Assembly: GCA_030295235.1 (NCBI GenBank)
Contig: AP026129.1
Location: 682,001-746,000 of the forward strand
Source: Fistulifera solaris
Taxonomy: Eukaryota; Bacillariophyta; Bacillariophyceae; Naviculales; Stauroneidaceae
Direction of reading: 5' to 3'
Length of the DNA stretch: 64,000 nt
In this document: piece after piece, positions 1 through 10,680 of the stretch
How positions within the stretch are numbered: the stretch's first letter is position 1
Layout of the letters: every line of letters starts with the position of its first letter
Position numbers and translations under genes: made by a program
The notes under the pieces: generated by a model
What the model was told of the DNA's origin: nothing
The model's input: the letters and a program-made list of their open reading frames with translations, nothing else
Databases searched by the model: none

Positions 1-268
1 AAACTACACCTCTGATTGTTTTGAGAAAGTCCAGATGCTTTTGAGTGACCGCTTCAAAGGCTTTTTCCTGGTTCCCCAAGGAACCGCATGGAACTACAAC
101 TTTCAAGGGGTCAAACACAGCGTTGGTATGGATTACAGCCTCAAAATGGACGTTCCGCAACCATTTTACGCCGAATGCCACCGACCGCAGCACTTTTTGT
201 CGTTTGTGCAAATGGAAGGAGAAGAAAATGATGACGATGGAGCCGATTTGGACGACTTTTTATCGTAA
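1..268 (+). CDS. C-terminal end of an unknown protein (5' part outside window)
   Basis: An open frame runs in from the left edge, from base 2, and stops at 266-268, giving about 88 residues. The tail is acidic ([14 protein letters not shown]), and the segment before it is rich in aromatic residues and looks like the end of a folded domain. I do not recognise the family. It lies tail-to-tail with the HEAT-repeat gene, about 95 bp away, which fits the compact gene packing in the window. No methionine inside this stretch needs to be the true start. Confidence 0.6.
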   Translation, partial: NYTSDCFEKVQMLLSDRFKGFFLVPQGTAWNYNFQGVKHSVGMDYSLKMDVPQPFYAECHRPQHFLSFVQMEGEENDDDGADLDDFLS

Positions 269-363
269 GAGCGTAACATGCTATTGAGTTCCTCCATATC
301 TTGTTATCGTTCAAAAATGAAATTATGTGGTTAGTTGATGTTCGCTATTCAGTAAGCATAAAT

Positions 364-2683
364 TTACAACTCGTCGCCATCTTCTTCGCAACCGTTCCTT
401 ATGGTTGTGCCAAACATTTGTTCCACATTAACATCAGCGTCAACCCCAGATCGATTCATAGCATCCGAGACTACCAGGAAGCATGCGGAAGGCACAGAAT
501 GTGATACCATCCACGAAAAAAGCCAGAGCAGAACTCTGTTTTTGCTGTCCTGCAAGGTCGAGAACCAGCAAATGACGTCGCTACAAGTCATATTTCGGAG
601 CACCACAAGCATCAGCAACTCCATTTCTTCCTTTAAAAAAGATTTCGTGTCAGTGCATTCAAGCGTTTGAACACACGTCTGAATGGCGGGGGCCAGATTG
701 ACCTGTAATGAAAAGCGGTACGATCGAATGGCTTTACAGGCCGAAACTACAACTTTTTCGTTGCCCCCTTGTTCGAGGACCTTGATGAGAGTTTTCAACA
801 CCCCTCTGCAATCTAGAACTTCTCGACTAAGGCTTTGAAAAATGACAGCCATCGAGTTGCATGAACCCCAACAATGCCTTTTCCGCGCAGATCGCTGTTT
901 CCAACTTAAAACGAGATTGTCTGCGTTGCTCGGCAAACTCCTTTTCATTCGCCGTTCAAGTGCGTAAACGATTTTAACAACATAAGGTACAAGTTGCTCA
1001 ACGTCTGTTTGCGTCAAGAACAGTGCCGCTATTTGACCAATGGATCGAATGGCATTATTGATTACCTTTTCATCGTCGTCTTCTAATTTCTCAAGGCATT
1101 GATGTGAGACGATAATCCACAACGGTATTGAATGCAGATTCGCTCCACTAGAACGTAATGCAAAAGACAAATTGCCAACAACAAACAGTGACATACACCG
1201 AACTTGAGCATTCTTTTCGTGCATAGTAGTTCTGACAGCTTGAAGAATTTTGCTCTGTCGAGTATTCTCGGAGTTCGAATCCATACATAGGTTGGAGCAA
1301 ACATTGCCCAACCCTTTTAAACTCACAGCACGCCATTTTGTATTGATTCTCTGATCGGTGCAAAATAAAATCATGCTTTCTAATAAATTGTCGATGTTCT
1401 CCTGCCGAGCCCAATCTTCGGCGCGCATGTACCCACAACACGAACAAACCGTTGCAGCAACGGAATGATCTTCCGCAAGACCAACCAGGATGTGATCCCA
1501 CCAAGCGGGTGGTATGATCCGGTGATAGGTGTCCTCCAAATAGCGCCCTTTTAGTATTGCTTCCAGCAAATCGAATCCACGTTTCTCTCCTTGGAGAGCG
1601 AACAGCGTGTCTTGGAATTGATACCACAGCACATCATGATTAGCGAACATGACATAATTCGAAGTCAAAATAGAGCACAAAACAGGTCGCAAGGAAGTCA
1701 TTTCTATTCGATTCCGATTCTCTTGAAAGAGTTGCAAAAGTTCTGTGACCCATTTAATCCCACGGTCCGAATCTAACCATACTTTCATGAAAGGACTCAT
1801 TGGAGTTTTACTTCCTTCTGGTGTTACTTGTCCGCCGCACAATTCGAGAAAGACACCCCGTACTTTCTTGTCTGAAAGAGAATCAATCAATGAAATAATT
1901 ATATCGTCACAAGGACTTTGCAGTGTCTCCTGCCAAGGAATACACCGTAAAAGGCTTTGTATCAGCGAAAGAATTTCTCGTGATTTTTCTCGTTGAAAGC
2001 AACAGTAAGCGACTCGCAGCGCTGAATCGATTCCTTGAACAAAGCGTAGTGCAAAGAACCTTTTGGCTTAACCACAGCGTCAAGGGCCAGTGTTGAATCG
2101 CCAGTGTCAAGATCGATGCCGCTAATGTCGTTTCGGAATGCATCTTTCGCAAGAATTGACTAGACTCGCATTGACACTCACAATCCTTAGTGTTTTCTTT
2201 TTGAAACAATAAAGCATTCGCAAATGCCCGACTTGTCTCTGGATGTCGTTGTAAAAAGGCCCACAAGACGTCGAGTCGTTTCGTCCCATATTGGAGCATC
2301 CATGCGACCGGGACATCACAGAATGTTCCGTTGGCGTGTTTTTTGGTTCCTTCGAGTGTGCGGGCAACATGCAATGCGCGTACTAAACAACCCCAGTAAT
2401 AGGACGTATTGCTGGAGGATGAACCTTCTTGTAGCTTTCGTTGTAACGTGCGAAATAACAAGAGACGCGTGGGATGAGGAGACGTCAATTCTTCGATGAT
2501 TCCGTTCTGTTCCACGGTTTCGGTGACAGGAGCCATCAATGCAGCGGGATACCGATCGAGTGCATCTTGAATGCTTAAACAAAGATTGTCGTTGGAATGC
2601 AAGAGGCTTTCGTGTAACGCTTGCACGGCGTCACTGGCGGTTGCGTGCATTGTAGCGTTATGTAATGAATGATTTTGTGACAT
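364..2683 (-). CDS. HEAT/armadillo-repeat protein, split over three frames
   Basis: The start is the ATG at 2683 and the stop is at 364. Residues 1 to about 190 read in one frame, a middle part (about 2130-1980) reads best in a second, and the rest reads in a third. Two missing bases would make the span exactly 774 codons, and all three frames are convincing protein where they apply, for example YALFKESIQRCESLTVAF in the middle part. The protein is helical and leucine-rich with HEAT-like units such as KWRAVSLKGLGNV, NAIRSIGQIAALF and VVVSACKAIRSY. The pattern recalls HEATR6-like scaffold proteins, but the family assignment is weak. No introns are obvious. Function is unknown; such repeats normally serve as protein-binding scaffolds. 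Confidence 0.6.
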
Positions 2684-2689
2684 GTTCTA

Positions 2690-3256
2690 CGGGGAGGCTA
2701 TGAAATTAATACGGTATTCGCATTCCTCATGATGAGTGTTGGAAGTTCGCAGCAAGGAAAAGATGCTATAGTCGATGAGGCTTTTGCCATGCCTCAATAT
2801 CGCATCCACCATGGTCATTTTTTTTATAAGCGGCGTGCACGCCCTAATAACTTAGTGCCGGGACTGAACCATCGATTGAGTCGTCAGAAAAGGGAAATTA
2901 GTATACTGTACGCATCATATGATAGTCATACACCGAACCTTGTAAACCTTATCGCTAGTAAATGTTCGTCGATGCGGCAAACCGCACTTTTGCGGTTCGC
3001 ATTTCGCATACAAAGTACTCCGTATTATTGTTTTGGTTGTTTTTGATGGTTGTTCTTGATGGCGATTTTCTGCAATGTCATTTAGTTGGATGCGAACCGC
3101 AATCAAATTATGCGAACCCTCTCATCCAAACCATCGTTTCTTTAGGATGGGCGTATTGGATCGCCCACAACTGCTTTGCCTTTGGTGCACATAAAACACA
3201 TCAAATCATCCATCAATATCAAAGCATACAAACTGTCAACACAAAGCAGCAAACAC
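2690..3256. other. Intergenic, promoter side of the RetSat-like gene
   Basis: No gene is supported here. A 7-bp perfect inverted repeat (AACCGCA / TGCGGTT, 4-nt loop) lies at 2980-2997, and related GCGAACCGCA-type words recur near 3100, so this could be a small regulatory dyad. It separates the divergent HEAT-repeat and RetSat-like genes. Confidence 0.4.
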
Positions 3257-5326
3257 ATGATTTTCGCGGCTCTGTTCCCTGTCTTACCTCTACTCGGTTA
3301 CGGATCGGTGGGTATCCTTGTACTACTTCTTCTCGTTGTGCGATTGGCGCGAAAATGGAGCCAGATCCCCGGCATGAATTTGACAAAAGATCAAATTCAC
3401 CCCATGCGTGCGGAGCACTTTACACCGGATAAAGTCGATCCGTCTGTCACCTGGGATACGATTGTCATCGGGTCGGGTTCCGGCGGCTGTGCCTGTGCGA
3501 ATCTGTTGGCGCAAGCGGGTCAACGAATCCTTATCCTCGAACAGCATCCGGATCGGAGTGGCGGTTGTACTCATTCCTTTCGTCAACAGAATTGTGAATG
3601 GGACACTGGTTTACATTACACCAGTACTTGTATGAGTGATGCCACTCAGCGAGCCGGGGCGTTGTTACATTTCATGACCAAAGGATTACAAAAGTGGAAA
3701 CAGTTGCCGGATCCCTACGATCAGGTGGTGTTTCCCATGCCAGGCGGCGGAGACGCTCAACAACCGCCTGTCTATTATTCGTTCGTTCAAGGCGGAGACG
3801 CGACGATTGAGTCCATCTTGAAGGATTTGGATCTTTCTATGTCATCCCTTTCCATTGACGTTCTTCGAGATCGCTGCGAAGAATGGATGAAACTGTGCCG
3901 ACTCATCAACGATGGATTCACGGCTTTGGGTTTGTCGAGAATACTTCCGCCCTTTCTACATTTCCTCCTTCGTCGACAACTCAATCAGCTCTACAAGCTT
4001 GCATCTTATACGGTCCGAGACGTTCAATATGCCGTCTTCAACTTGGGCTACACTCAGGCTGATTTGTTGTGCGTGAAGCAATGCCCCACCTCTCCGCCAG
4101 GCGCTGAACCGGACCCCGTGCTGCGACGACTGAAGGCAGTATTGACCCATCCCATTGGAGATTACGCCGTCCAACCTCGTGACGCCACCTTTGCCGCTCA
4201 TGGAATTACCATGGCCCATTACATGGAAGGAGCTTCATACACTGTTGGACCGACACAAAACATTTCCATTCGTAGCACGTCTGTAGTCCGGGCATTGGGT
4301 GGTGAAATTTGGGTGGACGCTACCGTCAAAGAAATCATCTTGGATGAAAAGACGGGTCGTGCCATCGGTGTGAAAGTTCAAAGCACAAGCCAGCTAGCCG
4401 AGTGGAAGAAACTCTGCGAAGAAGGAGAAGAAGTACCTCCGCCCACTGTAACCGAGATCCGCGCACGAAAAGCTGTGGTGTGTGCCACAGGTGTGTACAA
4501 TCTATACCACAAGCTCCTACCGCCTGCACATCCCGTGGTGCAATCGTTTCAACAGTGTCCCTCTCAACGCAGCATTGAGCCGAGCAACGGTCACATTTTT
4601 TTGTTCTGTAAAATCAAAGGTGATGCAGCTACTTTGAAACTTCCAGAGCACAATGTCTGGTACTTCAATGACGATGACATGGATAGTGCCTTTGACCGAT
4701 ACTTCGCCAATCCGACCGAACATCGTCCACCCACCGTGTACATAGGCTTTCCGTGCACAAAGGATCCTACCTGGCCGCAAAGATTCCCTGGGGTAAGCAA
4801 TTGCATCTTGATTTCGGATGGATTATGGGAATGGTTTACACCGTGGGAAAATAAGCCCGTTCATCTCCGCGGATCAGAATACGAAGCTTTCAAAGAAAAG
4901 TTGGCTCGACATCTGTTGGATATTCTTTTGGAGTCGGTGCCACAGCTTTCCATGGACCAAATCGAATACTGGACACTTGGAACGCCACTTTCCGAGGTGA
5001 CCTACTTGTCGTCGTATCACGGTGGAAGTTATGGTACCAAATGTACACCGGAAATGTTTGCGACCATCAATCGTGGCTGGACCACCAACCCTCGAACACC
5101 GATACCAGGATTGTTCGTGGCGGGAAGTGATGCGTTTCTCCCTGCGGTCTGTGGTGCTATGTATGGTGGTTGCTTGGGGGCAAGCGCGGTATTGGGTTGG
5201 ACAGGATCACTTCGACTATTCCTGGCTTTCTGGAATTACTACGCTGCAATCATTCTTGAAGAAAACCCGAAGTTGTTGAAATGGCAAGCTTACCGCTTGG
5301 CCTTTCGAAGATTTGTGAGCGACTAG
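3257..5326 (+). CDS. RetSat/CRTISO-like FAD-dependent oxidoreductase
   Basis: The first ATG is at 3257 and gives 689 aa; the open frame extends upstream only through non-ATG codons. The N-terminus is a hydrophobic anchor (about residues 5-30, SVGILVLLLLVVRLARKW). A Rossmann FAD-binding motif follows (VIGSGSGGCACANLLAQAG, then ILILEQHPDRSGG). The C-terminus carries the second flavin-contact motif GLFVAGSDAFLPAVCGAMYGG. This is the layout of all-trans-retinol 13,14-reductase and carotenoid cis-trans isomerase family members, which are usually 600-690 aa. In an alga the substrate could be a carotenoid or apocarotenoid; the exact reaction cannot be read from sequence. The single N-terminal membrane segment suggests attachment to the ER or a plastid envelope. 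There are no introns or frame breaks. Confidence 0.85.
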   Translation: MIFAALFPVLPLLGYGSVGILVLLLLVVRLARKWSQIPGMNLTKDQIHPMRAEHFTPDKVDPSVTWDTIVIGSGSGGCACANLLAQAGQRILILEQHPDRSGGCTHSFRQQNCEWDTGLHYTSTCMSDATQRAGALLHFMTKGLQKWKQLPDPYDQVVFPMPGGGDAQQPPVYYSFVQGGDATIESILKDLDLSMSSLSIDVLRDRCEEWMKLCRLINDGFTALGLSRILPPFLHFLLRRQLNQLYKLASYTVRDVQYAVFNLGYTQADLLCVKQCPTSPPGAEPDPVLRRLKAVLTHPIGDYAVQPRDATFAAHGITMAHYMEGASYTVGPTQNISIRSTSVVRALGGEIWVDATVKEIILDEKTGRAIGVKVQSTSQLAEWKKLCEEGEEVPPPTVTEIRARKAVVCATGVYNLYHKLLPPAHPVVQSFQQCPSQRSIEPSNGHIFLFCKIKGDAATLKLPEHNVWYFNDDDMDSAFDRYFANPTEHRPPTVYIGFPCTKDPTWPQRFPGVSNCILISDGLWEWFTPWENKPVHLRGSEYEAFKEKLARHLLDILLESVPQLSMDQIEYWTLGTPLSEVTYLSSYHGGSYGTKCTPEMFATINRGWTTNPRTPIPGLFVAGSDAFLPAVCGAMYGGCLGASAVLGWTGSLRLFLAFWNYYAAIILEENPKLLKWQAYRLAFRRFVSD

Positions 5327-5864
5327 AGCGGCATACAGCCGATATCCCTTGTACCAAGCGAAAAATTCTACTCCGTCTTTCTTTCCATTCCAGAAGTATA
5401 GTTCATGCAACTAAGTTCTTCGTTTTATTTCGAGTATAGAGAATCTTGTTTATCATTTTTCGATTGTGATTATTTTGCAACACAGAATGCGATTGATTAT
5501 GATGGATATCCGACGTTGTGTTCTCAGACTCTTTCACTCTGTCATGACCACATTCGTTTTACTTGTCGGAAATCTTAATCGAAATTGGGATCTTTGACGA
5601 CCAATACGTTCCGAACCCAGTTACACTGGGCTTTCACTTGAGGCGACGAGAGATCTAAAGAGTGCGCGTCGTACCTTCCGCGTGAAGAAGAGATGCATAA
5701 AATACTAAAGAACATGGACACGTTTTAGTTACCCTCCGATATTCCTAATACCGCCTATTCCTTAACCAATAGAGCTGAGGAACATCGACAAGTGAAAAAT
5801 GAGTGTCGTTGTCGTTGGCCCGAAGTTGACTACGGAGTATTTTTTTATTCTCGCAACATGTACT

Positions 5865-5942
5865 AATATTTATTCCTAATTTCCTAAAGTCAGAATACAA
5901 ATTTGACATTCGACTGAATTTTCCATTGTTCTTTTTCATTTT
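5865..5942 (+). repeat. Direct repeat, left flank of minisatellite
   Basis: This segment of about 78 bp (TATTTATTCCTAATTTCCTA ... CGACTGAATTTTCCATT) recurs with a few changes at 6917-6995 in the same orientation. The two copies bracket the tandem array. Confidence 0.8.
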
Positions 5943-6149
5943 CTTTGGTTTCTGGTCCTCAGAAGCTCCGATTTTTGTATCCCACTGTACCACGATTAGT
6001 AATGAAGTGACAAACCTGAACCAGATTCCCAGTGCGGTGGATTGCGCTGTTGCGCGCCATCTCTCGGATTTCGCAATAGCATGCTTTTTACCGATCGATG
6101 AAATACCACTGGGCCAGAATTTCTGGAGCATCAAAGGTTTTCCTTATAA

Positions 6150-6895
6150 GTAAAATGCACCTGGTCAAGATTTTCTGGAGCATCAAATATTTTCTGTATG
6201 ATTGAAATACATCTGGTCCAGATTTTCTGGACCGCCCCAAATTTTGTATGAATAAAAACATTTGGTCCAGATTTTCTGGACCGTCCCCAGATTTTCTGTA
6301 TGATTGAAATACATCTGGTCCAGATTTTCCGGACCGTCCCTAGATTTTCTGTATGAATGGAATACACCTGGTCCAGATTTTCTGGGCCGCCCCAAATTTT
6401 TGTATGAATGGAATACAGCTGGTCCAGAATTTCTGGACCGCCCCAAATTTTGTATGAATAAAAACATTTGGTCCAGATTTTCTGGACCGTCCCCAGATTA
6501 TCTGTATGAATGGAATACAGCTGGTCCAGAATTTCTGGACCGCCCCAGATTTTCCGTATGAATGGAATACACCTGGTCCAGATTTTCTGGACCGTCCCCA
6601 GATTTTCTGTATGAATGGAATACACCTGGTCCAGATTTTCTGGACCATACCCAGATTTTCTGTATGTGTGAAATACACCTGAATTTCTGGAGCATCAAAG
6701 ATTTTCCTTATGAGTAAAATACACCTGGTCCAGAATTTCTGGTTCTATTCAGATATTTTTTCGTTATGAGTTATGAATGGAATATCCAGGTCCAGATTTT
6801 CTGGACCGCCCCAAATTTTGTATGAATAAAAAACATTTGGTCCAGATTTTCTGGACAGTTTCCGATTTTCTGTATGAATGAAATACACAGGGTCA
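6150..6895 (+). repeat. Minisatellite, about 14 copies of a 46-60 bp unit with a palindromic core
   Basis: Each unit begins CTGGTCCAGATTTTCTGGACC, continues through a C-rich stretch and AGATTTTCTGTATGAATGG, and ends AATACA. Two unit subtypes alternate irregularly. One has CCGTCCCCAGATTTTCTG; the other has CCGCCCCAAATTTTGTATGAATAAAAAC and is slightly shorter. The core GGTCCAG/CTGGACC is a near-perfect inverted repeat, so each unit can form a small hairpin. More diverged units occur at both ends (about 6150 and 6680-6740), and a degenerate one lies at about 7000-7050. Confidence 0.9.
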
Positions 6896-6916
6896 CGAAT
6901 AAAAAATACCAGTACC

Positions 6917-6995
6917 ATTTATATTTATTCCTATTTTCCTAAAGACAGAATTTAATTTGACAATCGACTGAATTTTCCATTTTTCGTTTCATTTT
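6917..6995 (+). repeat. Direct repeat, right flank of minisatellite
   Basis: This is the second copy of the segment at 5865-5942, in the same orientation, with a few substitutions and small indels. Confidence 0.8.
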
Positions 6996-7922
6996 GTCAT
7001 GGTCAAGGATTCCTTTACAGTCCCCGGATTTTCTGTATGAGTAAAATACAAATGGTAAAGAATTTTTGTTTTCGTTCTGCGTTCTGGCACTGGGCACTGG
7101 AAACTGCCACCTGCTACCACATCATCATCTTTCTGTTTTCGGCGTTTCGGAGTCACATTCTACAACAAGTATGTATAGTTAAACATTAGTGCGGAGGTTT
7201 TCTACTCTTGAAACCAGAAACGATTTCCGACACTCTCTTAGATCACAGATCACAATGTGTGAGGTATTTAGCAACGAAAAGGACGTTGAAGAAGGAAGAA
7301 GTCGTAGGAAAGGAGTACTGTATAGCCATATGCCATATCCGTCTTTGGTAGTAGGTCAGAGTACGATACACGGTATAATATCATCCTGTCAAGACGGAAA
7401 TCAGTTCTCCATTTGTTCTTTAGTTTCCAAAACCCAATACTTACAATTTTTTTCTTCTCAACAAGCTACAAGTACTAGATACTGACTACCACTTTGTACT
7501 GATTGTACTATACATAATTAATCAAAGACATTCGATTACAATTGTGCTTTGTACTTACGCGACTTAAGCCTATGACCAATTAGTGGAACGCCTCAGGAAT
7601 TTTCGACAGTAGTTAAGGACACGTCAGCACGTCAGTTGTTTTTACTGTAGTCTGTGCCGTTTTGAGTCACAAACTCTTGGACAAGTGCCCTTTTCCGCTT
7701 TTCGGGCTTCATCTTCGGGCTTGGGTTTGTGCTGCTCCTTCTTTCCTTTCTCCTTGGCATCCTCTACTTGACTCGCCTCGGATGTAGATTGATCAAGACG
7801 AGTAACGGTTCCGGACCAACAAAGGAGCGAAATCAATTGCCTTCAAACTTTTGTTTCTCGATTCTTCAGTGATTGTACAAGTCAATCCCTGAAAGGAGAC
7901 CGAAAAACAAAAGATATTCTAG

Positions 7923-10640
7923 ATGTCTTCACCTTCCAATTTAAAACAGAGTATGCGCCGCAGCGCCGCACCTCAACATGCCGAAAGTGACAGTCAATGT
8001 ATGTCGCGGACACTGTTTCTGCGTTTGGTCTTTGTTGCCAGTCTAGTCACAGCAGCGGCAGTTTGTGGCTTTGTGGCGTTCCGTGTTATAAGAAATTTAG
8101 AGCAAGAGGTCGGAGAGCAGACTTATGAAAGTGTAGCAAACAGTGCACTCACCACAACTCAAGAAATATCACTGCGAAAAATTCAGGGAGGAGACATTAT
8201 GGCAACGATATTAAGCTATGCATTCCCAAATAAAGAGGCGTGGCCTTTTGTGGCATTAGATGGATACGAAGTCATTGCCGGAAAAATAGCGAACATGTCC
8301 GCATCATCGTCACAGATCGTAGCCGCTGTTGTGCTGCCAGAGCAGCGGGCCGACTTTGAAACGTTCGCGCAAAATTTATACAGATCAAACGGCTACCCAG
8401 AGACATCTGGATTTAGTGATTTTGGATTCGGGGCCTGGGCCACAGATAATGAAACAAGTCCCTACGACGATGGGCGTGTACATGATGTTAACGGAACAGT
8501 ATCCCCACAAAGTGATCGAGGCATTTTAATTATTCTTTACCAACACAACTTGGTGACTGCTAACAGCATCATGGCAAATCTGCATTCAATACCCGTCCAG
8601 GGAAACGCTCTGGTCCGTATTCTCGACTGTGTCGATAAGTATGCGACGGAAGAGACACCCGCGCCGTCGTGCGGGTTTATTACAGACTTCACCGAACTCA
8701 TTCGACGACCCGGACCTGCGTGCATGATATTCAAGCCCATCTACCCTCAAAATGACCAAACCTCCGCGGTTGCGTTTGCAGGAACCACCATGTACCTAGA
8801 CGAGGTCTTGGTCAATGTTGTTCCGGACTATGTTAGAGGCCTGTACGTTGTCTTCTCCACCGATACAGAGTCGCATACGTTTATGATGGATGCGGGGGTC
8901 CCGATACTTTTAGGAGAGGGTGACTTGCATGACCCTAGTTTTGACGAATATGCCCGTTCGGCTGTTTTATATTCCGTCGAAACAAAGGCAGAAGGCAGTG
9001 CAACGTATACAATTACGTTGTATCCCAGTGATACGCTATTCGCCACGTTTGAAACAAACAGTCCGATGGTAGTATCACTTGGGTTAGTTATGGTGATCTG
9101 CTTCAGCATCAGCATGTTCTTCTTATACGACTACTTCATGAAATACGAGTCACAGCAACGAAAGACACTCTTGGAAATGAAACGCCGCTTTGTGAGATTT
9201 GTATCTCATGAAATCCGCACCCCGCTCAACACAGTGGGAATGGGACTTGCTTTATTACAATCTGAGATGATGTCAGGTGTGCTTGAGACACTTCGCAGCA
9301 ACTCTCTGATAGATTGTGCTGAAAGTTCTGGCGAGATCAAGAGGAGCTCGAGTTCGCCTGAAATGGCTCTGACTTTCCTGGGGAATAACACTGGGGCTTC
9401 AGAAACGGACTCGAAAGACGCGACTATAAGTAGGCCTTATTATAGCAAGGAACACGTGGACTTGTGTGTAAAAAACTGGCTGTCGTTGACGAAAGAAATT
9501 TATGAAAACTCAGAAGCGGCTGTTGCTGTTTTAACGGATTTATTGGATTTCGACAAGATTCAAACCGGGACGCTGAAGTTGGATGTCAGTAGGGTTCAGA
9601 TATGGGAACTGGTCCACAGAACATCTAATCAATTTCAAATCCATGCAAACAACAAGCACGTTACTTTGGAACTTTTGTTCCCACAAGTTTCCCTCGACAC
9701 GATGGACCAAGGACGCGTCGTCAAGGAATTTGAGCACTTGCTAGTAATAGGCGATGACATGAAGCTAAGTCAGTGTCTACGAAATCTCATCTCGAACGCA
9801 CTAAAGTTCACTCCAGAAAGCGGAATAGTGATAGTTGAAACGTCATATATGCCAAACGGCTTGCCAAATGTACTGTCCACAGAGTATTGCTTCAAGGGCG
9901 ATGTTTTCCGTCGTTCTGGCTCTGTTCGGATTTCTGTCAAAGATACTGGACCTGGTATGTCTGCAGAACAGCAGGAGCAGTTGTTTCAGGAATTCGTGCA
10001 ATTCGATCCCAACAAGCTACAAGCAGGCGGTGGCAGTGGATTGGGTCTTTGTATTGCGAAGGAAATCATTGAGCAGCATAAAGGTTGTATTCTTGCAACA
10101 TCAGAAGGACTGGGCAAGGGATCGAATTTTATCATTGAACTTCCTTTGTATAGCTTCCCGATGTACAGGGAAGACTCCTCATGCCGACAGTCGAATCAGA
10201 CCTCTATATCAGAAGAAATCTCAGATTTGATTGCGAATTATCACCATCACATTCTTGTTGTTGATGATGTCTTATCGAATCGAAAATTCTTGGCAAAATT
10301 GTTGGAGCGAGCGGGACATACAGTGCAACTTGCGAAAAATGGACAAGAAGCTATCGACGCTGTTAAAGCCGATCTCGAAAAGTTGCAATCGGAGCGACAC
10401 GTCCCCTTCGATACTATTCTCCTCGACTCCGAAATGCCAGTTCTCTGTGGGCCGGAGGCTGCGAAGAGTATTAGAGAACTCCGGCACCCGGCAACAATTT
10501 TGGGATGCACGGGCAACGTTCTTCCCGAAGATGTGGATTACTTCAAGTCTTGCGGTGCAGCCACCGTGCTACCAAAACCGATCAAAGTTTCAATGCTGGA
10601 GAGTTTTTGGCGAGAACAAGGCATCGCATCCACAATATGA
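7923..10640 (+). CDS. Membrane hybrid histidine kinase with C-terminal receiver
   Basis: The protein has 905 aa and no intron. It runs: a membrane segment at about residues 30-52, an extracytoplasmic region of about 300 aa (55-370) with no recognised fold, a second membrane segment near 378-402, a HisKA domain with H-box SHEIRTPLN near residue 425, and a HATPase domain. The HATPase has N-box LRNLISNALKFTP, G1 VKDTGPGM and G2 GGGSGLGLCIAKEI. A receiver domain follows (HILVVDDVLSNR, phospho-acceptor D in ILLDSEMP, conserved K in LPKPIK). All catalytic residues are present, so autophosphorylation on His and intramolecular transfer to Asp are expected. The two-membrane-segment loop resembles CHASE-type sensors in layout; the ligand is unknown. 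The HisKA helix pair is split by an acidic, Ser-rich insert. The gene converges on the F-box gene, 40 bp away. Confidence 0.9.
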   Translation: MSSPSNLKQSMRRSAAPQHAESDSQCMSRTLFLRLVFVASLVTAAAVCGFVAFRVIRNLEQEVGEQTYESVANSALTTTQEISLRKIQGGDIMATILSYAFPNKEAWPFVALDGYEVIAGKIANMSASSSQIVAAVVLPEQRADFETFAQNLYRSNGYPETSGFSDFGFGAWATDNETSPYDDGRVHDVNGTVSPQSDRGILIILYQHNLVTANSIMANLHSIPVQGNALVRILDCVDKYATEETPAPSCGFITDFTELIRRPGPACMIFKPIYPQNDQTSAVAFAGTTMYLDEVLVNVVPDYVRGLYVVFSTDTESHTFMMDAGVPILLGEGDLHDPSFDEYARSAVLYSVETKAEGSATYTITLYPSDTLFATFETNSPMVVSLGLVMVICFSISMFFLYDYFMKYESQQRKTLLEMKRRFVRFVSHEIRTPLNTVGMGLALLQSEMMSGVLETLRSNSLIDCAESSGEIKRSSSSPEMALTFLGNNTGASETDSKDATISRPYYSKEHVDLCVKNWLSLTKEIYENSEAAVAVLTDLLDFDKIQTGTLKLDVSRVQIWELVHRTSNQFQIHANNKHVTLELLFPQVSLDTMDQGRVVKEFEHLLVIGDDMKLSQCLRNLISNALKFTPESGIVIVETSYMPNGLPNVLSTEYCFKGDVFRRSGSVRISVKDTGPGMSAEQQEQLFQEFVQFDPNKLQAGGGSGLGLCIAKEIIEQHKGCILATSEGLGKGSNFIIELPLYSFPMYREDSSCRQSNQTSISEEISDLIANYHHHILVVDDVLSNRKFLAKLLERAGHTVQLAKNGQEAIDAVKADLEKLQSERHVPFDTILLDSEMPVLCGPEAAKSIRELRHPATILGCTGNVLPEDVDYFKSCGAATVLPKPIKVSMLESFWREQGIASTI

Positions 10641-10680
10641 TCTTAGAAGCAATTCTTAAAAGCTTTATTACAAATGTATT

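Larger units (their letters stand above)
5327..7922. other. 2.6-kb intergenic region holding a minisatellite
   Basis: No credible gene lies here. The long minus-strand frames between 6131 and 6698 are translations of the tandem repeat, and the other short frames have no recognisable content. The stretch just before 7923 must hold the promoter of the histidine kinase gene. Confidence 0.6.

Noticed and set aside
6131-6698. Long minus-strand frames of up to 164 codons with IHTENLG/QKIWTRC repeats
   Set aside because: They are only the translation of the tandem DNA repeat; three overlapping frames give the same kind of repeat peptide.
6150-6895. Possible CRISPR array
   Set aside because: Eukaryotic context; the units are contiguous with no unique spacers, and the repeat varies between units.
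7189-7485. 98-codon frame in the intergenic region
   Set aside because: No domain, signal peptide or paralogue; it lies in AT-rich sequence just after the minisatellite.
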